NCBI GenBank assembly: GCA_023433655.1
Contig: JAEYUE010000237.1
Coordinates: forward strand, 1 to 11,350
DNA: 11,350 nucleotides
Source: Pseudomonadota bacterium
GTDB taxonomy: Bacteria > Pseudomonadota > Alphaproteobacteria > Caulobacterales > Caulobacteraceae
Direction of reading: 5' to 3'
Shown: in pieces, positions 1 through 4,910 of the stretch
How the letters are laid out: each line of letters begins with the position of its first letter
Position numbering within the stretch: the first letter of the stretch is position 1
Made by a program: the position numbers and the translations under genes
Notes under the pieces: generated by a model
Databases searched by the model: none
Told to the model about the DNA's origin: nothing
Seen by the model: the letters and a program-made list of their open reading frames with translations, nothing else

Positions 1-384
1 GGTGGCCGAGGTGTCCTCCACCACGTCGTGCAGCAGGGCGGTGACGATGGTGGCGGTGTCCAGCCGATAGTCGGTGAGAATGCCGGCGACCTGGATCGGA
101 TGGGCGAAATAGGGGTCGCCCGAGGCCCGCAGCTGCGAGCCGTGCATCTTCATCGCATAGACGTAGGCCCGATTGAGCAGGCCCTCGTCGGCGGTCGGGT
201 CGTAGGCGCGGACCGCCTCGACCAGTTCGAATTGCCGCAGCACCCGGGCCCTGGCGGGCTCGGACGCCTCGACCGGCGCCGCGGCGCCGTCAGGTTCATT
301 GAGATTGGCAGCTTGAGGAGGCGGCGCGGGCTGCGACGTCCGCGCCGGCAGGATGGTGATACCGTTGGCGGGTTCGGCCGTCAG
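1..384 (-). CDS. spoT: Bifunctional (p)ppGpp synthetase/hydrolase (RelA/SpoT), 5' part only
   Basis: This gene makes and degrades (p)ppGpp, the stringent-response alarmone; alphaproteobacteria usually carry one long bifunctional enzyme (Rel/RelA/SpoT naming varies). Only the start of the N-terminal HD hydrolase domain lies in the window; synthetase, TGS and ACT parts would be off the left edge. Visible are YDPTADEGLLNRAYVYA, the GDPYFAHPIQVAG segment and the metal-binding HDVVEDTSAT motif, with intact H-D and E-D residues, so hydrolase activity is expected. The start is uncertain. No ATG, GTG or TTG lies in frame between 457 and 243; the first is a GTG at 243, with a weak ribosome site. A CTG at 384-382 overlaps the rpoZ stop as CTGA and has a perfect AGGAGG seven bases upstream, so I prefer it. 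It adds an Ala/Pro-rich leader of about 47 residues whose middle has unusually low third-position GC, which leaves some doubt. Probably co-transcribed with rpoZ. Confidence 0.88.
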   Translation of the reverse strand, partial: MTAEPANGITILPARTSQPAPPPQAANLNEPDGAAAPVEASEPARARVLRQFELVEAVRAYDPTADEGLLNRAYVYAMKMHGSQLRASGDPYFAHPIQVAGILTDYRLDTATIVTALLHDVVEDTSAT

Positions 385-740
385 TACCGCTCCTCCTGGC
401 CGCCGTCGCGATCGCTCTGCAGCGCCCGGATCAGCTCGGCCTCGGCCATGTTCATGTGCTGCGGCTCGGCCAGCAGGGCCACGACCTCGGCCTCGTCCTC
501 GGCCTCGGTGCGCTCGTCGACGCGCTGCAGGGTGACGACGATGTTCTCCTGCAGCTCGTCCGGGCTGACGGTGTCTTCCGCCAGTTCGCGCAGGGCGACG
601 ACCGGGTTCTTGTCGTTGTCGCGGTCGAGCGTCAGCGGCGCGCCGTTGGCGATGGAACGGGCGCGGTGCCCGGCCAGCAGGACCAGACCAAACCGGTTCG
701 GCACCTTCTCGATGCAGTCTTCGACAGTGACGCGGGCCAT
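381..740 (-). CDS. rpoZ: DNA-directed RNA polymerase subunit omega
   Basis: Omega is the small RNA polymerase subunit that chaperones the beta' subunit into the core enzyme and, in proteobacteria, forms part of a ppGpp-binding site. The 119-residue product begins MARVTVEDCIEKVPNRF and carries the typical N-terminal core (NRFGLVLLAGHRARSI, then KNPVVALRELA) followed by a Glu-rich acidic tail, as in alphaproteobacterial omegas of 100-135 residues. The ATG at 740 is preceded by GAGGA at good spacing and, further up, by a plausible promoter. The stop overlaps a CTG that may start the downstream (p)ppGpp synthetase gene; rpoZ followed by spoT/rel is a widely conserved pair that links omega to its effector. 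Nothing is missing or odd in the protein. Confidence 0.96.
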   Translation of the reverse strand: MARVTVEDCIEKVPNRFGLVLLAGHRARSIANGAPLTLDRDNDKNPVVALRELAEDTVSPDELQENIVVTLQRVDERTEAEDEAEVVALLAEPQHMNMAEAELIRALQSDRDGGQEERY

Positions 741-771
741 GAAATTCCTCGAGCGCGGGGGAGAACCGCAC

Positions 772-800
772 AAAATATAGGGTCGGCGGCCATTGTGCAA
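772..800 (-). promoter_or_regulatory. Predicted housekeeping promoter for rpoZ-spoT
   Basis: Read on the minus strand, TTGCAC (800-795) is followed after 17 bases by TATTTT (777-772), or after 15 bases by TATATT (779-774). This AT-rich patch stands out in the 86-base gap between folK and rpoZ, and its -10 lies about 30 bases before the rpoZ ATG. It fits a sigma-70 type promoter. Assigned by eye only; no start site is known. Confidence 0.5.
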
Positions 801-826
801 CGCCGCATGGGCGGGAATGAGGCGGA

Positions 827-1381
827 TCAGAGCGGGCTGGCGTCCTGACCCACTGTGGTCCGCCCGGCGAGCTGCTGCGCGGTTCCGCCGGCCGGATGCT
901 CCCACTCCGGCGCGATCTCGGCCAGCGGGCCCATGACGAACTTGCGTTCGCTCGCCCGGGGGTGCGGCAGGATCAGGCCGTCGAGGTCGCCGCTCAGCCG
1001 GCCGTAGGCGATGAGGTCGAGGTCGAGGGTGCGCGGGGCGTTGCGCAGGCCGCGGCGGCGGCCGAAGGTCTCCTCGATGCGTCCGAGGGCGGCCATCAGC
1101 GCATGCGGATCGTGATCGGTCCGGACGATGACCACGCCGTTGAGGAAGGGCGGGTCGGCCGGGTCGGGCCAGGCCGCCGAGCGCCACCATGAGGAGCGGG
1201 CGAGGATGTCGATCCCCTCGGCGCGGAACCGGGCCAGCGCCGCCTCGAGCGCCTCGCGGCAATCGCGCCAGGCGCCCTTGTCATTGCAGCCGAGGGCGAC
1301 GATGACGGCTTGGTCCAGATCGAGGTCGCCGTCCAATTCGACGGAGACCGGGACCTCCATATTGCCGGGACTGCTTTCCAT
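827..1381 (-). CDS. folK: 2-amino-4-hydroxy-6-hydroxymethyldihydropteridine pyrophosphokinase (HPPK)
   Basis: HPPK transfers pyrophosphate from ATP to 6-hydroxymethyl-7,8-dihydropterin, giving the substrate of dihydropteroate synthase in cytosolic folate synthesis. The 184-residue frame shows the family landmarks in order: VIVALGCNDKG near residues 26-36, SSWWRSAAWPDPADPPFLN near 63-81, the signature NAPRTLDLDLIAYG with the Mg-binding aspartates at about 120 and 122, and LPHPRASERKFVMGPLAEI near 138-156. The start is uncertain. The ATG at 1381 has an AGGG four bases upstream; an ATG at 1360 lacks a ribosome site. Either leaves an unusual acidic leader of 18-25 residues before the conserved beta strand. 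The 1381 start overlaps the start codon of the diverging NYN gene. No folP or folB gene is adjacent. It lies upstream of rpoZ in the same direction, but rpoZ appears to have its own promoter. Confidence 0.93.
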   Translation of the reverse strand: MESSPGNMEVPVSVELDGDLDLDQAVIVALGCNDKGAWRDCREALEAALARFRAEGIDILARSSWWRSAAWPDPADPPFLNGVVIVRTDHDPHALMAALGRIEETFGRRRGLRNAPRTLDLDLIAYGRLSGDLDGLILPHPRASERKFVMGPLAEIAPEWEHPAGGTAQQLAGRTTVGQDASPL

Positions 1382-1916
1382 GTCGCCCTATCCGAACGAA
1401 CGCGTCGCCCTGTTCATCGACGGGGCCAATCTCTATTCCGCCGCCAGGGCCCTCAACGCCGATCTCGACTTCAGTCGGCTGCTGGAGATGTATCGCGCAA
1501 AGGGCCGTCTGGTTCGCGCCCATTATTACACGGCGGTGATCGAGGGCGAGGAATTCTCGCCGATCAAGCCGCTGGTCGACTGGCTGGACTACAATGGCTT
1601 CACCGTGGTGACCAAGCCGGTGAAGCGATTCACCGACGCCGAGGGCCGGTCGCGCACCAAGGGCAACATGGACATCGAGATCGCGGTCGACATGCTGGAG
1701 CTGGCGCCACATGTCGACCATGCGGTGCTGTTCTCGGGCGACGGTGACTTCCGCCGGCTGGTGCAGGCGGTGCAGGCGAAGGGCGTCCGGGTCACTGTGG
1801 TCTCGACGATGAAATGCCAGCCGCCCCAGATTGCCGACGAGCTGAGGCGGCAGGCGGACGCCTTCGTGGAACTGCAGGATCTGCTGCCCGAGATCGGGCG
1901 GCCGAAAGCGCAGTGA
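1380..1916 (+). CDS. NYN domain (LabA/DUF88 family) protein, predicted ribonuclease
   Basis: The product (178 residues) is essentially one NYN domain, a PIN-like fold that in characterised relatives cleaves RNA with acidic residues holding Mg or Mn. It begins MSPYPNERVALFIDGANLY, giving the first metal-binding Asp at about residue 14; further acidic residues follow in KGNMDIEIAVDML (98 and 104) and FSGDGDF (121 and 123), so the active site looks complete. There is no signal peptide or membrane segment, so it should act in the cytosol. The C-terminal part (PPQIADELRRQADAFVEL) is typical of the DUF88 group. The start ATG is on the opposite strand to, and overlaps, that of folK. The ribosome site is weak (GGGA nine bases upstream). 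As I recall, related NYN genes sit near smpB and rpoZ-rel in many alphaproteobacteria, hinting at a role in RNA turnover under stress. The substrate is unknown. Confidence 0.9.
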   Translation: MSPYPNERVALFIDGANLYSAARALNADLDFSRLLEMYRAKGRLVRAHYYTAVIEGEEFSPIKPLVDWLDYNGFTVVTKPVKRFTDAEGRSRTKGNMDIEIAVDMLELAPHVDHAVLFSGDGDFRRLVQAVQAKGVRVTVVSTMKCQPPQIADELRRQADAFVELQDLLPEIGRPKAQ

Positions 1917-1924
1917 AGAGTGCT

Positions 1925-1973
1925 AGTGAGCAAGGGGTGAGCGAATCTGCGCCTGCTCACGGCTTTGCTCACT
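1925..1973. terminator. Long imperfect hairpin after the NYN gene
   Basis: AGTGAGCAA (1925-1933) pairs with TTGCTCACT (1965-1973), and GTGAGC (1937-1942) pairs with GCTCAC (1955-1960). This gives 9 bp and 6 bp stems separated by a small asymmetric internal loop, with a 12-base apical loop. A partial extra copy of one arm (TCACT) follows at 1976-1980. The structure begins nine bases after the NYN stop and ends 27 bases before the glycosylase ATG. No T-run follows, so it may be a Rho-assisted terminator, an mRNA-stabilising stem or a dispersed palindromic repeat rather than a classic intrinsic terminator. Confidence 0.5.
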
Positions 1974-2000
1974 CCTCACTGTTCATCCGGCCCTGACCCC

Positions 2001-2645
2001 ATGCCACCCTCCTATCCGCCAGAAGCGCCGCGCGACTGTCCGCTGTGTCCGCGCCTGGTCGAATACCGGCTGGAGAATGCGCGCCGGAATCCCGAGTGGT
2101 GGAACGGGGCCGCGCCGTCGTTCGGGGACCCGCAGGCGCGGCTGCTGATCGCCGGTCTGGCGCCGGGGCGGACCGGAGCCAACCGTACGGGGCGGCCCTT
2201 CACCGGGGACCACGCCGGCTGGCTGCTGTACGACACCCTGCTGAAGACCGGCTTCGCGCGGGGGACCTATGACCCGGACGGGAACGACGACCTCGAGCTG
2301 GTCGACTGCATGATCACCAACGCCGTCCGCTGCGCCCCGCCCGGCAACAAGCCGCTGCCGGCCGAGGAGGCGACCTGCCGGCCGTTCCTGCAGGCCCGGC
2401 TGGCCGCCCTGCCCCGGCTGAAGGTGATCGTCACCCTCGGCGACGTGTCGCGACGCAATGTGCTGAAGACCCTGGGCCGGCCCGCCAGCGCCATGCCCGC
2501 GGGTCACGGGGCCCAGGCGGAGGTCGGGCCCTATGTGCTGATCAACAGCTATCACTGCTCGCGGCTGAACACGAACACAGGACGGCTGACGGCGGAGATG
2601 TTCGAGGACGTGTTCCGGCGCGCCCGCGCGCTCATCGAAACGTGA
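2001..2645 (+). CDS. Uracil-DNA glycosylase, family 5 (UDGb), Fe-S type
   Basis: This enzyme removes uracil, and in studied members also hypoxanthine and other deaminated bases, from DNA as the first step of base excision repair. The 214-residue product has the four cysteines expected for the [4Fe-4S] cluster of family 4/5 enzymes: C13 and C16 (CPLC), C111 and C126. Motif 1 is GLAPGRTGANRTGRPFTGD (52-70); the GxNRTGxxFTGD form marks family 5 rather than family 4. Motif 2 is INSYHCSRLNTNTGRLT (181-197), with the active-site His at 185. The ATG at 2001 is chosen because the product then begins a few residues before the first cysteine pair; a TTG at 1965 in the same frame lies inside a hairpin and is less likely. 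No clear ribosome site precedes 2001. It follows the NYN gene by 84 bases, so shared transcription is possible but interrupted by the hairpin. Confidence 0.92.
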   Translation: MPPSYPPEAPRDCPLCPRLVEYRLENARRNPEWWNGAAPSFGDPQARLLIAGLAPGRTGANRTGRPFTGDHAGWLLYDTLLKTGFARGTYDPDGNDDLELVDCMITNAVRCAPPGNKPLPAEEATCRPFLQARLAALPRLKVIVTLGDVSRRNVLKTLGRPASAMPAGHGAQAEVGPYVLINSYHCSRLNTNTGRLTAEMFEDVFRRARALIET

Positions 2646-2653
2646 TCGAACGC

Positions 2654-2709
2654 CGGTCGGCGATACGCCGACTGTGGTTCGCCCGACACGCGAATCGGCG
2701 GCGTGCGGG
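2654..2709. other. Two small hairpins downstream of the glycosylase gene
   Basis: GTCGGCG (2656-2662) and CGCCGAC (2666-2672) form a perfect 7-bp stem with an ATA loop, extendable by a G-T and a C-G pair to 2654-2674. A second stem pairs CCCG(A)CACGC (2682-2691, one bulged A) with GCGTGCGGG (2701-2709). They start about ten bases after the glycosylase stop, where a terminator would lie, but neither is followed by a T-run. The rest of the 131-base gap to the next gene shows nothing I can name. Confidence 0.35.
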
Positions 2710-2776
2710 TGTAGACTGAAACCCAGGAACAGCGTCGCCGAACCCGCGTTGATCGAGTGGGACCTGGGAGGTTGTC

Positions 2777-2971
2777 ATGCAGAGGATGGAACGGGGCGCG
2801 TTCACGCGCGAGGAGCGGAAGGCGGCGGTTTGGGCGCTGCTGATCGCAGCCCTGATCGCGGTCGCGGCGGTGATGATCCAGCAGTTCACCGGTCCGTCGC
2901 TCGGGCCGTGGGGCGTGGAGCAGGCGGCGGCGACCCTGCCGGGCGTGCTGGACGCGCAGCCGGCGGTCTAG
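2777..2971 (+). CDS. Small single-pass membrane protein of unknown function
   Basis: I do not recognise this 64-residue protein. It has a charged N-terminus (MQRMERGAFTREERK), one strong hydrophobic helix at about residues 16-35 (AAVWALLIAALIAVAAVMIQ), and a short polar, Pro/Gly-containing C-terminus ending QPAV. The positive N-terminal flank suggests N-in, C-out topology in the inner membrane. The start is well supported: GGGAGG lies six bases before the ATG, one of the best ribosome sites in the window, and codon use has high third-position GC like its neighbours. It stands alone on the plus strand and converges on the lipoprotein gene, 19 bases away. An uncleaved signal anchor is more likely than a cleaved signal, since no A-x-A site follows the helix. 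That it is a real gene is likely; its function is open. Confidence 0.72.
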   Translation: MQRMERGAFTREERKAAVWALLIAALIAVAAVMIQQFTGPSLGPWGVEQAAATLPGVLDAQPAV

Positions 2972-2990
2972 ATTCCATAGATCCTGGTCG

Positions 2991-3395
2991 TCATTCGGCC
3001 GGGGCGCCGCGTCGCTCGATGAGCACTCGAAGACTGTCCTGGATCTCCCGCCGATCCTCGTCCTCGAACACCCGGACCCGCGGCCCGTCCAGGCTCAGGG
3101 CCGACGTGATCTGTCCCTCGGTCGCGAAGATGAAGTGGCCATTGTAGGCGCCGGTCGTCGGGCGACCTTCCATCATCCGGGCGCCTTCCAGCTGGGCCGC
3201 GCAGCTCTCCAGATTGGGCACGTCGCGATCGAGGATCTCGAACCTGGGCTGCTGCCCGGAGACTTCGAACATTCGCCAGCAGAGGCCGGCGCCCGTCGGG
3301 GCCGTCGCCTGTGACGAACAGCCGGCCAGGCCTGTCAGAAGGACCACGCCGATCCAGCCCCGAAGGCCGCCGCCCGCTTGCACCATCGGCCCCAT
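2991..3395 (-). CDS. Small predicted lipoprotein of unknown function
   Basis: The 134-residue product has a lipoprotein signal: N-terminus with one Arg, hydrophobic stretch GWIGVVLL, and lipobox TGLAGC with the modified Cys at residue 26. Ser follows the Cys, so sorting to the outer membrane is expected rather than retention in the inner membrane. The mature part of about 109 residues has two cysteines (39 and 65) that could form a disulfide, with a segment NLESCAAQLEGARMMEG resembling small proteins of unknown function in related bacteria, and a charged C-terminal helix (DEDRREIQDSLRVLIERRG). I cannot assign a family. The ATG at 3395 has AAGGGGG just upstream, which supports it over the ATG at 3386. 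It lies 63 bases downstream of smpB in the same direction, with a hairpin between, so it may be transcribed separately. Confidence 0.78.
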   Translation of the reverse strand: MGPMVQAGGGLRGWIGVVLLTGLAGCSSQATAPTGAGLCWRMFEVSGQQPRFEILDRDVPNLESCAAQLEGARMMEGRPTTGAYNGHFIFATEGQITSALSLDGPRVRVFEDEDRREIQDSLRVLIERRGAPAE

Positions 3396-3426
3396 GACGC
3401 CCCCTTGCGATCCGCTGGGGAGGCAG

Positions 3427-3443
3427 GGGGCGCGAAACGCCCC
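3427..3443 (-). terminator. GC-rich hairpin downstream of smpB
   Basis: On the minus strand GGGGCG, a five-base loop and CGCCCC form a perfect 6-bp stem beginning about 16 bases after the smpB stop. There is no clear T-run after it, so intrinsic termination would be partial at best. It separates the dapA-smpB unit from the lipoprotein gene. Confidence 0.4.
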
Positions 3444-3458
3444 GGTTAGTCAACGGGA

Positions 3459-3929
3459 CTAGCCGCGGTCCTTCAGGAGGCGGGCCTTGTCGCGCTGCCA
3501 GTCGCGTTCGGCCGTGGCCTGGCGCTTGTCGTGTAGCTTCTTGCCCTTGGCCAGGGCGATCTCGAGCTTGGCCTTGCCGGCCTCGTTCAGATAGAGGCGG
3601 ACCGGAATGATGGTCTGGCCGTCGCGCTGGACGGCGCCGATCATGCGGTCGATCTGCTTGCGGTGCAGCAGCAGCTTCCGGTGGCGGCGGGGCTCGTGAT
3701 TGAAGCGGTTGGCCTGCTTGTAGGGCGGGATGTCGGCGTTGATCAGGACCAGTTCGCGGCCCTCGGGCGCGACGTAGGACTCGGCGATGTTGGCGCGGCC
3801 GTCGCGCAGGGCCTTGATCTCGGTGCCAAGCAGCTGGATGCCGGCCTCGGTGTAATCCTCAAGGAAGTAGTCGAACTTCGCCCGCCGGTTCTCGGCGATG
3901 ACCCTGGTCTTCGGCTTGTCCGACGCCAT
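3459..3929 (-). CDS. smpB: SsrA (tmRNA)-binding protein SmpB
   Basis: SmpB binds tmRNA and delivers it to stalled ribosomes, mimicking the anticodon stem and probing the empty mRNA channel, so that truncated peptides are tagged for degradation. The 156-residue product is of normal length. It contains the beta-barrel core (VIAENRRAKFDYF, GIQLLGTEIKALRDGRANIAES), the RNA-binding segment PYKQANRFNHEPRRHRKLLLH, and the basic C-terminal tail (KGKKLHDKRQATAERDWQRDKARLLKDRG) that inserts into the decoding centre. Its ATG shares one base with the dapA stop (TGATG), indicating translational coupling to dapA. The tmRNA gene itself is not in this window. In Caulobacter, SmpB and tmRNA matter for cell-cycle timing; whether the same holds here is inference. 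Confidence 0.97.
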   Translation of the reverse strand: MASDKPKTRVIAENRRAKFDYFLEDYTEAGIQLLGTEIKALRDGRANIAESYVAPEGRELVLINADIPPYKQANRFNHEPRRHRKLLLHRKQIDRMIGAVQRDGQTIIPVRLYLNEAGKAKLEIALAKGKKLHDKRQATAERDWQRDKARLLKDRG

Positions 3930-4816
3930 CAGCCGAGGCCCGCGTCGGCCATGGCGCGGTCGATGGCCGGCTTGACCCCGTCGGCCGTCGGGACGAGCGG
4001 CAGGCGGACCTCCTCCGTGCACAGGCCCAGCCGCGACAGGGCGTATTTGGCCGGCGACGGCGAACTGTCGAGGAACAGGGCCTTGTGCAGGCCGATCAGC
4101 CGCTCCTGCCAGTCGCGGGCGGCGGCATGGTCGCCCCGCTCGGCGGCCTCGTGCAGGGCGACCATGGCCTCGGGCGCGACGTTGGAGGTGACCGAGATCA
4201 CGCCGACGCCGCCGTGGGCGTGGTAGCCGAGGTAGCTGGGATCGTCGCCGGAGATCAGGTCGAACTGCTGGTCGACGATGTGGGCGCGCATCCAGCTGGG
4301 CCGGGCCAGGTCGCCGGTGGCGTCCTTGATGCCGACGATGTTCGGATGAACGGCGAGACGGGCCACGGTGTCATTGGCGAGGTCCACGCCGGTGCGGCCG
4401 GGCACGTTGTAGAGCAGGATCGGCAGCTGGACGGCCTCGGCGATGGCCTCGAAGTGGGCCGCCAGCCCCGCCTGCGACGGGCGGTTGTAGTAGGGAGTCA
4501 CCACCAGGGCGCCGTCGGCGCCGACGGTCTTGGCGAAGCGGACCAGATCGATGGCCTTGTCAGTGGCCGAGGCGCCGGCGCCGGCGATGACCGGGATGCG
4601 GCCGGCCGCGACCTCGACGCACAGTTCGACGACGCGCTTGTGCTCGTCCGGATGCAGGGCGGCGCTCTCGCCCGTTGTGCCCATTGGCACGACGCCGTGA
4701 ACCCCGGCCGCGATCTGGCGTTCCAGCAGCGCCCTGAAGGCGGCTTCGTCCACCTTTCCGTCACGAAGTGGTGTGATCAGGGCGGTGATCACGCCCTTGA
4801 ACAAGGGGGCGGGCAT
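3929..4816 (-). CDS. dapA: 4-hydroxy-tetrahydrodipicolinate synthase
   Basis: DapA condenses pyruvate with L-aspartate semialdehyde, the first committed step of the lysine and meso-diaminopimelate pathway, in the cytosol. The 295-residue product is full length for the (beta/alpha)8 aldolase family. Key residues are present: TT in the GVVPMGTTGE motif (47-48), YY at 109-110, the catalytic Tyr in LLYNVPGRTG (136) with Arg141, and the Schiff-base Lys in GIKDATGDL (164). The ATG at 4816 gives the usual MPAPLFKGVITALITP start; the frame stays open to an ATG at 4900, but the extra 28 Arg-rich residues look non-coding. An AGGA lies about 11 bases upstream of 4816. The stop overlaps the smpB start. 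It diverges from the lytic transglycosylase gene, so a diaminopimelate enzyme and a murein-cutting enzyme share one intergenic region, although both acting on peptidoglycan may be coincidence. Confidence 0.97.
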   Translation of the reverse strand: MPAPLFKGVITALITPLRDGKVDEAAFRALLERQIAAGVHGVVPMGTTGESAALHPDEHKRVVELCVEVAAGRIPVIAGAGASATDKAIDLVRFAKTVGADGALVVTPYYNRPSQAGLAAHFEAIAEAVQLPILLYNVPGRTGVDLANDTVARLAVHPNIVGIKDATGDLARPSWMRAHIVDQQFDLISGDDPSYLGYHAHGGVGVISVTSNVAPEAMVALHEAAERGDHAAARDWQERLIGLHKALFLDSSPSPAKYALSRLGLCTEEVRLPLVPTADGVKPAIDRAMADAGLG

Positions 4817-4841
4817 TGGAACGATGGTCCTGCGTGGGAAG

Positions 4842-4902
4842 GGGGCGATGCGCCCCGGTGCGAAGCGTGGGAGGTTAGGTTGCCGGCGGGCCCGCCGCAA
4901 CC
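4842..4902. promoter_or_regulatory. Two palindromes in the dapA / lytic transglycosylase divergent gap
   Basis: GGGGCG-ATG-CGCCCC forms a perfect 6-bp stem at 4842-4856. Farther right, CGGCGGGCCCGCCG is a perfect 14-base palindrome (4884-4897) extended by GGTTG (4878-4882) and CAACC (4898-4902) with one unpaired C, so about 25 bases are nearly symmetric. The second element ends eight bases before the transglycosylase ATG at 4911. As DNA it could be an operator; as RNA it would be a stable stem next to the translation start. No clear -35/-10 pair was found for either gene. Confidence 0.4.
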
Positions 4903-4910
4903 GTCATGGA

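Noticed and set aside
28..780. 250-codon plus-strand open frame
   Set aside because: It is antisense to spoT and rpoZ, which are both recognised by sequence.
4848..4910. N-terminal extension of the transglycosylase to an ATG with GGAAGG upstream
   Set aside because: The added 21 codons include TTA, AGG and several T-ending codons unlike the rest of the gene, and would place a long Arg-rich tail before the signal segment.
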